Source: Paenibacillus lycopersici (GTDB lineage Bacteria; Bacillota; Bacilli; Paenibacillales; Paenibacillaceae). From it: a DNA stretch of 64,000 bases. A program made the position numbers and the translations under genes. The DNA lies in contig NZ_CP048209.1 in NCBI RefSeq assembly GCF_010119935.1, forward strand, positions 2,165,501-2,229,500. The letters are read 5' to 3'. Positions 53,083 to 60,801 of this stretch are shown piece after piece. Each line of letters starts with the position of its first letter. Position 1 is the first letter of the stretch. The notes beneath the pieces were generated by a model, which saw only the letters and a list, made by a program, of their open reading frames with translations, searched no databases and was not told the origin of the DNA.

Positions 53083-53129
53083 GGGCTTCCGTTTAACCGA
53101 GCAATCGGAGAAACCGAAGCCCTTTTTCT
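53083..53129 (+). terminator. Intrinsic terminator of cshA
   Basis: GGGCTTC (53084-53090) pairs with GAAGCCC (53116-53122), extended by GTTT/AAAC across one mismatch, then TTTTTCTT. Confidence 0.75.
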
Positions 53130-53202
53130 TATACGTCTCTACGTTGCGGGAATGATGCTGCGCTGCGGGGATTGTTCCGCGTTCGCGTATGATTCGCGCA
53201 AA

Positions 53203-53298
53203 TTAGTACAGTATCCCTTTCGTAATAATCACGAGCAGGATGAACAGTACGAGAATGATCGCGGCGGAAGTTCCGAAGCCATGACCTGCATTGCTCAT
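53203..53298 (-). CDS. YjcZ-type sporulation micro-protein
   Basis: A 31-residue protein: short Gly-rich head MSNAGHGFGTS then one membrane helix (AAIILVLFILLVIITKG) and a tail ILY. This is the composition of the YjcZ family of sporulation-induced small proteins. The ATG at 53298 has GGAGG (reverse of 53308-53312) nine bases upstream. No forespore or mother-cell promoter could be identified in the 180 bases upstream. Confidence 0.8.
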   Translation of the reverse strand: MSNAGHGFGTSAAIILVLFILLVIITKGILY

Positions 53299-53478
53299 TC
53301 GCGGCAGCCTCCTTACGCTTGGAGTGGGTGGTCTCGACACCATATGGTATTCATCTGGGTGATCGCCGTTTAGACTTCGGCCCAGATTCCCGAAAATGGG
53401 CGTTGGCTTATCCAGCCGCCTTATATTATAGTTAACGTAGGACGAAATGAAATCGCTTGCTAGGGGGATTCGGCAACA

Positions 53479-54279
53479 ATGGAAATGAAGGGCATGATGG
53501 GCGGGTTTTATAAAATCTCGGAATGGATTATGCGGTTATCCGTGACGAATATTCTTTGGATCTTTTGTTCCATACCGTTTATTCTGGTTCTATTCCCGGT
53601 GATGTTCGCGCAAAACAGCGATCAAGTGCTGAGCAACCTGATCTTGGCGGGCGTATTGGCCCCGTTCACGCTCTTCCCGGCGACGGCCGCGCTGTTCGGC
53701 GTAGCGCGCAAATGGGTGATGGGCGAAGTGGACGTGCCATTGCTCAAGACATTCTTCAAGAATTACAAGGAAAGCTACAAGCAGGCGATGCTCGGCGGCA
53801 TTCTGTACGCGGTCCTCTTCACGGTTCTGATCGTGGACTTCCGCGTGTACCTGTCCAACCTGGGTTCCTGGGGAATCGTCGCCTATTTGTTCGTCGCGCT
53901 GATCGTGCTCGTCGGCGTCTCGCTGCTGAATTTCTTCTCGATGCTCGTTCACTATCATATGAAGACGCTGCAGCTGCTGAAGAACGCGCTGCTGATCACG
54001 ATCGGCCGTCCGCTTCGCTCGCTGTCGACGGTCGTCATGTGCGGTTTCGTCATCTATATCAGCTTCAGCTCGGCCAAGCTGATGTTCCTCGTTCCGTTCT
54101 TCACGGGAAGCCTTGTCGGCGTCATCGCGTTCTGGAACTTCTACGGCATCTATACGAAGCTGCAGCTGCAGGCGGAGAAAGCGGCCGAGGCGGAAGCCGA
54201 GGAAGAGCGCAAGCGTCTGGAGGAAGACGCGGCCATCATGCTGCCGAATACGGAAGATGGGCAGACGTCCATTAAATAA
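53479..54279 (+). CDS. DUF624 (YesL-like) membrane protein
   Basis: A 266-residue membrane protein with five helices (~20-42, ~52-78, ~110-130, ~138-162, ~190-215) and the DUF624 features LFPATAALFGVARKW and FFKNYKESYKQAM. A charged helical tail (AEAEAEEERKRLEEDAA) ends it. YesL-like proteins often sit in carbohydrate-uptake clusters, but no such genes are adjacent. ATG 53479 follows AGGGGGA. Confidence 0.85.
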   Translation: MEMKGMMGGFYKISEWIMRLSVTNILWIFCSIPFILVLFPVMFAQNSDQVLSNLILAGVLAPFTLFPATAALFGVARKWVMGEVDVPLLKTFFKNYKESYKQAMLGGILYAVLFTVLIVDFRVYLSNLGSWGIVAYLFVALIVLVGVSLLNFFSMLVHYHMKTLQLLKNALLITIGRPLRSLSTVVMCGFVIYISFSSAKLMFLVPFFTGSLVGVIAFWNFYGIYTKLQLQAEKAAEAEAEEERKRLEEDAAIMLPNTEDGQTSIK

Positions 54280-54293
54280 CGGCCGGCGTCACG

Positions 54294-54322
54294 TTTACTT
54301 TTGCCCGAATCCGGTCTATAAT
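54294..54322 (+). promoter_or_regulatory. Promoter of the 6S RNA candidate
   Basis: TTTACT (54294-54299) and perfect TATAAT (54317-54322), 17-base spacer; predicted start near 54329. Confidence 0.7.
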
Positions 54323-54328
54323 AGCAAT

Positions 54329-54510
54329 ACATCCTGCGGTGTGCGTTACGGCTTATAACTTGTTTTGAACCAATGGCTGTTTTTAGGGAGACTAATATTG
54401 AAACGCGGCTGACAAGCCCTCGAAAAGGGATCTCAAAAACGTTTCTGCGGCCACCCACCTGCGAGAGCGGGTTCAGAAACAAGCTAGTCGGACGGCATGG
54501 CGGGTAACTT
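54329..54510 (+). ncRNA. ssrS: Probable 6S RNA
   Basis: A ~180-base non-coding transcript with its own promoter and a strong terminator, no open frame with a start, and sequence blocks that I associate with Firmicute 6S RNA: CCTGCGGTGTGCGTTACGG at the 5' end, GTTTTGAACC, GGGAGACTAATA, a central GCCCTCGAAAAGGG hairpin and GACGGCATGGCGGG at the 3' end, the last able to close on the 5' block. 6S RNA mimics an open promoter and sequesters sigma-A RNA polymerase. Recognition is from memory, without an alignment. Confidence 0.72.
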
Positions 54511-54518
54511 GCAAAACG

Positions 54519-54543
54519 AAAAAGGGGGCAACCCCTTTTTTTT
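54519..54543 (+). terminator. Terminator of the 6S RNA gene
   Basis: AAAAAGGGG (54519-54527) pairs with CCCCTTTTT (54532-54540), with TTT following. Confidence 0.85.
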
Positions 54544-54608
54544 ATGTTCCAAACTATGCTATGATAATTCTTAGCGTACATAGAAGACGTCGGAGGGGGA
54601 GATTACCT

Positions 54609-55001
54609 TTGTTGAAGCGGACCCTAATGGGGTTGCTGCGCAGTCACGAATTGACTGGCGATAAAGCGAAAGATCCGTTGCTGAAATCCCATTATTACAA
54701 ACTTTCCCGAGATAAGGCATGGGAAGAAGTCGTCTCCACACTCAAGAAGATGCAAGGGTACAAGCTGCTTCACGAAGTACAGTCCGTAGGCGAAATCGTC
54801 CTGGAGAAACGGACGATGACCGGCCGTACCATGGATATTACCGTCTCCGTCATCAACGTCAACCCGCTGACCTCGGCGGTCGACATTTATTCCGCGTCGC
54901 GCGGATCTTTCGGCGACTTGGGCTCCAACTATCGTACCATTATCGATATTTACCGAACGCTCGACAAGAAGCTGGCTCAATATAAAACGAGCAGCATATA
55001 A
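54609..55001 (+). CDS. DUF1499-like protein
   Basis: A 130-residue soluble protein. The C-terminal block VDIYSASRGSFGDLGSNYRT resembles the DUF1499 ending (RSASRvGrsDlGvN pattern), and the earlier SRDKAWEEVVSTLKKMQGYK fits the same alpha/beta domain. Function unknown. Two adjacent TTG codons (54609, 54612) follow GGAGGGGGA (54592-54600); the first is used. The assignment is by pattern memory only. Confidence 0.65.
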   Translation: MLKRTLMGLLRSHELTGDKAKDPLLKSHYYKLSRDKAWEEVVSTLKKMQGYKLLHEVQSVGEIVLEKRTMTGRTMDITVSVINVNPLTSAVDIYSASRGSFGDLGSNYRTIIDIYRTLDKKLAQYKTSSI

Positions 55002-55010
55002 TAACGGGAA

Positions 55011-55045
55011 AAAGCGAGGAAAGGGATTCCCTGTCCTCGCTTTTA
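55011..55045. terminator. Bidirectional terminator between 54609 gene and tpx
   Basis: Arms AAAAGCGAGGA (55011-55021) and TCCTCGCTTTT (55035-55045). Confidence 0.8.
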
Positions 55046-55073
55046 TAATGATCAAGAGCAAATGCGGTTTCGT

Positions 55074-55592
55074 TTATACGAGTGCTTTCAACGCGTTCAA
55101 TGCATTCTCGTAGTTCGGGTGCTCCGTCATTTCGCCGAGCACTTCGATGTATTGAATCTTGTCGTTCGCATCGATGACGAAGATGGCGCGCATGTCGAGC
55201 TGGAATTCTTTGATCAGCACGCCGTACGCTTCGCCGAAGTTGTTGTTCTTGTAGTCGGACAGCAGAACGACTTTATCGATGCCTGCAGCGCCGCACCAGC
55301 GGGCTTGCGCGAACGGCAGGTCAACGCTGACCGTCAGGACAGCGACGTTGTCGCCGAATTTGCCGGCTTCTTCGTTGAAACGGCGCGTTTGCGCGTCGCA
55401 AACGCCTGTATCGATGGATGGAACGACGCTGATCAGTTTAACTTTGCCTGCGTAGTCTTTCAAGGAAACGACGTCCACAAGCGATTTGTTCAGTTGAAAA
55501 TCGGGAGCTTGATCGCCGACCTTGAGTTCCGGACCGATCAGGGTAAGCGGATTGCCTTTAAAAGCCGAAACGCCTGTACGTTCTTGTGCCAT
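55074..55592 (-). CDS. tpx: Thiol peroxidase (atypical 2-Cys peroxiredoxin)
   Basis: Reduces hydroperoxides using thioredoxin. The 172 residues contain the peroxidatic Cys in DTGVCDAQTRRF and the resolving Cys in ARWCGAAG, both in the Tpx positions, and KVGDQAPDFQL at the N-terminal sheet. The ATG at 55592 has AAGGAGGC ten bases upstream; a long upstream open frame is not coding. Confidence 0.95.
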   Translation of the reverse strand: MAQERTGVSAFKGNPLTLIGPELKVGDQAPDFQLNKSLVDVVSLKDYAGKVKLISVVPSIDTGVCDAQTRRFNEEAGKFGDNVAVLTVSVDLPFAQARWCGAAGIDKVVLLSDYKNNNFGEAYGVLIKEFQLDMRAIFVIDANDKIQYIEVLGEMTEHPNYENALNALKALV

Positions 55593-55634
55593 TATGAAAT
55601 AGCCTCCTTGATTGGAATTGGTTTCTACCCAATA

Positions 55635-55664
55635 ATTATAAGCGTAATGAAAGACGGTTGTCCA
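55635..55664 (-). promoter_or_regulatory. tpx promoter
   Basis: Minus-strand TGGACA (reverse of 55659-55664) and perfect TATAAT (reverse of 55635-55640), 18-base spacer. Confidence 0.65.
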
Positions 55665-55694
55665 ATGACGAGTACGTAAAGGAAGGTGCGCACC

Positions 55695-56315
55695 ATGATA
55701 TTTCTGCGCTATGAAAGCTTCGGCGGCTATCTGCGGATGTACCCCGTGACGGCCGCCATCATCGCGATCAATATTCTCGTCTACGCCTTGGATCACCTTG
55801 TGCTCGACGGCTGGCTGCTGAATCACGGCTACTTCTACAGCGACCCGCACGACAACTACTTCTCGCTGGAGAAGCCTTGGCGCTATGTGACGGCCGTGTT
55901 CCTTCATCTTGATTTGGCGCATATCTTCTACAATATGTTCAGCATCCTCGTGTTCGCGCCGCCGCTGGAACGGCTGCTGGGCCATGTCAAGTATGCGGCG
56001 TTCTACCTGATCTGCGGCATCGCCGCCAACTTCTTCAGCGCCGTCGTGGAGCAGTCGACCGCGGGAGCAGGCGCGTCAGGCGCCATCTATGGGGTGTTCG
56101 GCGCTTACCTCTTCCTGGCCTTGATGAAAAAAACGCTGGACCCGAATTCGCGCAAAACCGTCTATACCATTCTCGTCTTCGGGATCATCTACACGCTTAT
56201 CGTGCCGAATATCGGTATCTGGGCGCATTTCGGAGGGCTGCTGGCGGGGTTCGTGCTGTTCTATTTGTACGACTGGTATTGGATTTCGAAGCAGAATAGA
56301 CGATATACAAGGTAA
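55695..56315 (+). CDS. Rhomboid-family intramembrane serine protease
   Basis: A 206-residue six-helix membrane protease. The catalytic serine is in GAGASGAIYGVFGAYL (GxSG), the catalytic histidine in IWAHFGGLLAGF, and the oxyanion Asn in HLDLAHIFYNMFS. All are intact. ATG 55695 follows GGAAGGTG (55681-55688). Divergent from tpx. Confidence 0.9.
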   Translation: MIFLRYESFGGYLRMYPVTAAIIAINILVYALDHLVLDGWLLNHGYFYSDPHDNYFSLEKPWRYVTAVFLHLDLAHIFYNMFSILVFAPPLERLLGHVKYAAFYLICGIAANFFSAVVEQSTAGAGASGAIYGVFGAYLFLALMKKTLDPNSRKTVYTILVFGIIYTLIVPNIGIWAHFGGLLAGFVLFYLYDWYWISKQNRRYTR

Positions 56316-56395
56316 CGAACCCGTCATAAACAAGGTCAACGTTGCGGAAGGCTGGCCGGGGCGGGAAGCGCCGGCTCGGAGGAGAAGAGGTCGAG

Positions 56396-57304
56396 ATGGA
56401 GCTTCGGCAATTGTATTATTTCGTTAAAGTAGCAAAGCGGGAGCATGTCACGAAAGCGGCGGAGGAGCTGCATGTGGCGCAGTCGGCCGTCAGCCGCCAA
56501 ATCCATCAGCTGGAGGAAGAGCTGGGGGCCAAGCTGTTCCTGCAGAAGGGGCGCAATCTTCAACTGACGCCGGTCGGCACGCTGTTTCTGAAGCGGGCGG
56601 AAGTGATCCTGGCGGATCTGGAGCGGGCGGTTGTGGAAATCCAGGAGTTTCTCGATCCCGAGAAAGGCGAAGTGCGGCTCGGGTTTCCGCACAGTCTCGG
56701 CATTTCGCTCATTCCGGAGGTCGTCTCCGCATTCCGCAAGCAGAATCCGAACGTCAATTTCCGCTTCAAGCAGGGGATGTACCCGTCGCTCATTCAGGAC
56801 GTCATGAAGGGGGACGTGGATCTCGCGTTCGTCTCGCCATGCCCGGAGACGCATGCGCATGTCACGGGCCAGACCGTGCTGACGGAAGAGCTGTTCGCGA
56901 TATTGCCGACGAACCATCCGCTGTCGCAAGAAGATTCGATCGATTTGATCCAGTTGAAGGATGAACCGTTCGTGCTGTTCAGCGAAGGCTACTCGCTCCG
57001 GCCGATCGTCTCCGATGCCTGCAAGGAAGCGGGCTTCGAGCCGATTATCGGCTTCGAGGGGCAGGAGACCGATACGATACGCGGACTCGTCGCCGCCGGA
57101 ATGGGCGTCAGTCTGCTGCCGGAAATGGCGCTGCAAGGCTCCGGAAAGCTCCAGCCGGCGAAGGTGCGCGTCAAATCGCCGCGGGTGACCCGCACGATCG
57201 GACTGATCTACCGCTCCAACGAGAAGCTGCCGCTTGTCGCCAAGGCGTTCCAGCGGTATTTGCTCGATTTCTTCGCATGCGTCGAGGCGAAGAACCGGCT
57301 GTAG
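56396..57304 (+). CDS. gltC: LysR-type regulator, GltC-like
   Basis: A 302-residue LysR activator. The HTH (MELRQLYYFVKVAKREHVTK...VAQSAVSRQIHQLEEEL) and effector domain (RLGFPHSLGISLIP, VLFSEGYSLRP, TIRGLVAAGMGVSLLPE) track B. subtilis GltC, activator of glutamate synthase, closely in my recollection. No gltAB genes are adjacent, so the target may differ. ATG 56396 follows GAAGAGG. Confidence 0.78.
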   Translation: MELRQLYYFVKVAKREHVTKAAEELHVAQSAVSRQIHQLEEELGAKLFLQKGRNLQLTPVGTLFLKRAEVILADLERAVVEIQEFLDPEKGEVRLGFPHSLGISLIPEVVSAFRKQNPNVNFRFKQGMYPSLIQDVMKGDVDLAFVSPCPETHAHVTGQTVLTEELFAILPTNHPLSQEDSIDLIQLKDEPFVLFSEGYSLRPIVSDACKEAGFEPIIGFEGQETDTIRGLVAAGMGVSLLPEMALQGSGKLQPAKVRVKSPRVTRTIGLIYRSNEKLPLVAKAFQRYLLDFFACVEAKNRL

Positions 57305-57399
57305 CATCGTTGGAGGGCACGACGCTTCTCCATACAGTGTGAGATTGCAGCATAGAAACAAATTGGATCGGTAATATAGCTATGAATACGCAAGCTCCA

Positions 57400-57440
57400 A
57401 GCCCGGTGCGGATGGTATACGATCCGCCGCCGGGCTTTTT
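57400..57440 (+). terminator. Terminator after the LysR gene
   Basis: AGCCCGG (57400-57406) with CCGGGCT (57430-57436), inner GCGGAT/ATCCGC pairing, then TTTTG. Confidence 0.75.
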
Positions 57441-57460
57441 GTCGTGCCGCCGGAACAATA

Positions 57461-57498
57461 GCAAACAACCAATGGCAAACAACCAATGGCAAACAGGG
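57461..57498 (+). repeat. 14-bp tandem repeat (2.7 copies)
   Basis: GCAAACAACCAATG at 57461-57474 and 57475-57488, with a partial copy following, in the leader of the PBP gene. Confidence 0.8.
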
Positions 57499-57595
57499 CA
57501 AATCCGCTTCACTGGCAGGATCAGGATTGAATAACCAGGCCGAAGGGGATACTGGTAAGCAAATGAAGTGCGATAACGGAGCGGAGGACCGGCAG

Positions 57596-59434
57596 ATGAG
57601 CGTAGCAAGACGGAGAGGGAGACAACGGCGCATTTTCGTCGTGCTGCTTGGCATGAGCTTGGGTTTGGCCGGCGTCCTGCTTCGGCTTGCCTGGCTGCAG
57701 CTGTCGCCGGCAGAGACGGTTGGCGCGGGTGCCGCGCACCTGCTGTCGGAATCGGTGGCCCAGCGGGAGCGGGAGCTTGTGCTGGACAGCGGGCGCGGCG
57801 ACTTCTTCGACCGCGAGGGCCTTGCGCTGACGGGCGAAACGTACGAGGCGCTGGCGGTCTTCCCGCTGCAGGCGAAGTCGCGGCTTGCCGGGGGCGCAGC
57901 GGATATGGACAAGCTGGCGGCAGCGCTGCATGTCCCGCCCGAGCGGCTGCGGGTATGGATGCAATCGTTGAAGGAGCCGGCCTTCTGGCATCGGGAGGGG
58001 GCGCGGATTCCGCTCAAACTGTCGAAGGGTCAGCTGGCTGCCATACGCGGCCTTCGCATGAACGGCGTTCGCGTCCTGCCGTACCGCAGCCGTTACCCGG
58101 ACGCATTCAAGCCGATGCACGTGCTCGGGTACGTCAGCCAGCATCCGGAGCTGCTCCGGCGCGATTACGGGGAGCGGCTGAAGGAGCGGACGATGAAGCT
58201 GTCGGATCAGACCGGCGGCGCCGGGCTGGAGCGCTCGCTTGACCGGCTGCTGCAGGGTACGGGGCCGACGACCGTTTCCTACTTCACGGACGGCGCGGAT
58301 AAGCCGATGCACGGTCTGGAATGGCGGCTGACGCGTTCGGAGAATCCGTATTATCCGGTACGGGTGAAGACGACGCTCGATCGCGCGATCCAGGACAAGC
58401 TGGAACGTTATGTCGACGCGCAAGGCTTGCGGGAGGGGGCTGTGGTCGTCCTGGATGCGCGCAGCGCGGACATCGTGGCCATGATATCCAGGCCGCAGCT
58501 GCCGGACGGAAGCGCCGCTGCCGATCCCGAGCGCTACGTGAACCATGCCGTGCGGGCTGCGACGCCAGGCTCTGTCTTCAAGCTCGTGACGGAAGCGGCG
58601 GCGCTGGAAGCCCATGTGACGAACGAAGGCGAGACGTTTCGCTGCAACGGGGATTACGGGCGTTATGGACTGCACTGCTGGGCAAGGGGAGGACATGGCG
58701 ATCTGACGCTGCAGGATGCGCTGGCAGGCTCCTGCAATGTCGTCTTCGCGACGCTCGCGGAGCGGATGGATGCCCGGACGCTGGCCGTGACGGCGGAGAA
58801 GCTGGGTATCGGGGAGCAGGTCGGCTGGGCGAGCGGATCGGCGTTTGCGCCCTTGAAGAAGCCGCTGCGGCTTCTGCCGGAAGAAGAAGGCGGTCTTGTA
58901 TTCGAATCGTTTCCGGCGGTGCGTGACGGCGGCCAGATGGCCCAGACGGGCATCGGACAACGGGATGTGCGGATCTCTCCGCTTCAGGCGGCCAATCTCG
59001 TCGTTACGCTGCTGAACGGCGGCATCGTGCAGGAGCCGCGGCTCGTGAGCGATATCCGCTACGCGAACGGTCAACTGCTGGCCAAGCTTCCCCGTCAAAC
59101 GCTGCCTTCGCGCTACGGCCGGATCAGCCGCGATACGGCGGATACGATATTGGCCGGCATGGAGGCCGTCGTCGATCGCGGGACGGGCCAGTCGATCCGC
59201 GACGGCATCTGGTCCGTGGCGGGCAAATCGGGCACGGCGCAAGTGAGCCTGAACGGGAGAGAGAAGCTGAACCAATGGTTCGTCGGATACGGGCCGATCC
59301 GTTCGCCCCGCTATGCGGTGGCGGTCTTGTCCGAGAACCGCGCGCTTCATACGTCCAACCAGGCGGCGAAGCTGTTCCGGGGCGTCATGGACATCCTCGC
59401 GGAACCGGATGACTCGCAGGGAAAGAACGAATAA
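57596..59434 (+). CDS. Class B penicillin-binding protein (transpeptidase)
   Basis: Membrane-anchored peptidoglycan cross-linking enzyme. The 612 residues have a basic cytoplasmic tail, one membrane helix (~13-35), PBP dimerisation domain (~50-230) and a transpeptidase domain with SxxK in TPGSVFKLV (~residue 330), SxN in GSCNVVF and KSGT in AGKSGTAQVS. Related to PBP2/PbpI-type sporulation and vegetative enzymes; the cell-cycle role is undetermined. ATG 57596 is chosen for GGAGG at 57583-57587; earlier in-frame starts lack sites. Confidence 0.9.
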   Translation: MSVARRRGRQRRIFVVLLGMSLGLAGVLLRLAWLQLSPAETVGAGAAHLLSESVAQRERELVLDSGRGDFFDREGLALTGETYEALAVFPLQAKSRLAGGAADMDKLAAALHVPPERLRVWMQSLKEPAFWHREGARIPLKLSKGQLAAIRGLRMNGVRVLPYRSRYPDAFKPMHVLGYVSQHPELLRRDYGERLKERTMKLSDQTGGAGLERSLDRLLQGTGPTTVSYFTDGADKPMHGLEWRLTRSENPYYPVRVKTTLDRAIQDKLERYVDAQGLREGAVVVLDARSADIVAMISRPQLPDGSAAADPERYVNHAVRAATPGSVFKLVTEAAALEAHVTNEGETFRCNGDYGRYGLHCWARGGHGDLTLQDALAGSCNVVFATLAERMDARTLAVTAEKLGIGEQVGWASGSAFAPLKKPLRLLPEEEGGLVFESFPAVRDGGQMAQTGIGQRDVRISPLQAANLVVTLLNGGIVQEPRLVSDIRYANGQLLAKLPRQTLPSRYGRISRDTADTILAGMEAVVDRGTGQSIRDGIWSVAGKSGTAQVSLNGREKLNQWFVGYGPIRSPRYAVAVLSENRALHTSNQAAKLFRGVMDILAEPDDSQGKNE

Positions 59435-59470
59435 AGAGCCGGACCCATCATACGATGGGATCCGACTCTT
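59434..59470. terminator. Bidirectional hairpin between the PBP and AI-2E genes
   Basis: AAGAG/CTCTT outer and CCATC/GATGG inner pairing with short mismatches; it includes the last codons of the minus-strand gene. Confidence 0.6.
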
Positions 59471-60572
59471 CATAAGGGTTCGTCGCATTCTCGAACTCCC
59501 CTTGCGGGGAATGAATCCAGCGGTGGAAGTACCGCTGATCGTACAGCGCCTTCAGCAGGATCATCAGGATCGGCGACAGGATGACGCCGGCCACGCCGAA
59601 GATCGACAAGGAGATAATCATGAAGGCCAGCATGGTGAAGGCCGAGACGCCGAGCGTATCGCCGGTGATCTTGGGCTCCAGGATTTGGCGCGTCAGCACG
59701 ACGAGCACCAGCAGCGCGGTCAGCCAGATCGCGAGCGAGAAATTACCGACGATGAACAAGTAAAGGATCCACGGAATAAACACGGTGCTTACGCCGAGCA
59801 GCGGCAGCACGTCGAAGAACGCGGACAGCAGCGAGATCGATAACGCGTTCGAAACGTTGAGCAGCAGAAGCGAGACGAAGATGACGATGAACGTAATGCT
59901 GATCAGCTTGCCCTGCGCCTTCAAGTACCCTGCGATGCCGACGAATACGTTTTCGCGCAGGAATCGGAAGGCGCGTTTGAACGTGTTCGGCGTCTTCTCC
60001 TGCGCGAGCCTCTTCCAGTCCTTGATTTCGATGCTCAGAAAATAGGCGAGAATAATCCCGACCGAGAAGTTAATCATAAACGTGGAGAATGACATCAGAT
60101 AACCGCCGAGCGCGCGCAGGAACCGAATGGCGACATCGCTCCCCCAATCGGTGACGTAACCGATGACCTCCTCGGCCTTGGCCAAGACATCGGGCGGAAG
60201 ACCCGAGATTCGCTCCTGCAGGAAGCCGGAATTCGATTGAAACTGATCGACGAGCAGCCGCTGATAGGTCGGAAGCCTGTCCGCAAGCCCCAGTACCTGG
60301 GAAGTGACGATGTAACCGGCGCCGACGAACGCGGCCATGATGACCAGCGTGAACACCAGGACGGATATCCCGGACGCAATCGATTTCTTCAGTCCGAGGC
60401 GGCACAGCCAGCGGGCCGGCGGCTCAATGAACAAATAAATGAGAAACGATAGAAAAATCGGCGTCGCGATGCGGTACAGATAGCTGAAAATGAACATGAT
60501 CAGCCAGACCGTAACGACGATGAGCGCAATGTCGAACGCGGTGCGCCAATATTTACGGTAAAAAGAAAGCAT
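59448..60572 (-). CDS. AI-2E transporter (PerM/YubA) family membrane protein
   Basis: A 374-residue polytopic protein, second member of the family in the window. Helices at ~13-50 and ~62-88, periplasmic stretch ~95-150, then helices to ~345, and a charged cytoplasmic tail. It shares the AFFDVLPLLGVSTVFIPWI family block with the YtvI-like protein but differs widely elsewhere. The substrate is not known. ATG at 60572 has AAAAGGAG upstream. Confidence 0.8.
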   Translation of the reverse strand: MLSFYRKYWRTAFDIALIVVTVWLIMFIFSYLYRIATPIFLSFLIYLFIEPPARWLCRLGLKKSIASGISVLVFTLVIMAAFVGAGYIVTSQVLGLADRLPTYQRLLVDQFQSNSGFLQERISGLPPDVLAKAEEVIGYVTDWGSDVAIRFLRALGGYLMSFSTFMINFSVGIILAYFLSIEIKDWKRLAQEKTPNTFKRAFRFLRENVFVGIAGYLKAQGKLISITFIVIFVSLLLLNVSNALSISLLSAFFDVLPLLGVSTVFIPWILYLFIVGNFSLAIWLTALLVLVVLTRQILEPKITGDTLGVSAFTMLAFMIISLSIFGVAGVILSPILMILLKALYDQRYFHRWIHSPQGEFENATNPYEESDPIV

Positions 60573-60703
60573 AAAAGACTCCTTTTCTATCTATTATTCT
60601 AGTATGGATTACCATTATTTCCTAAAAAACCGACGTTTAACGCATCCATTCGCCGCCAGCTTAATGTTTACTTTAACATACGTAGCCGTTTTCCGCAGGG
60701 CTA

Positions 60704-60712
60704 TGGTACAAT
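60704..60712 (+). promoter_or_regulatory. Extended -10 promoter of the deacetylase gene
   Basis: TGGTACAAT (60704-60712); no clear -35. Confidence 0.45.
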
Positions 60713-60801
60713 GATTGAAGTCAACAAGCATTGGGCACATGGCACTCCCTCTTCCATGGACATTCAAGGGTTTGATAATAGAGGCGGTGGGAAAACGAGA
60801 C

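Noticed and set aside
60591..60620. CATACTA heptamer upstream of the minus-strand AI-2E family gene as a sigma-G promoter
   Set aside because: No TGNATA-type -35 at 17-18 bases, unlike the gerA promoter.
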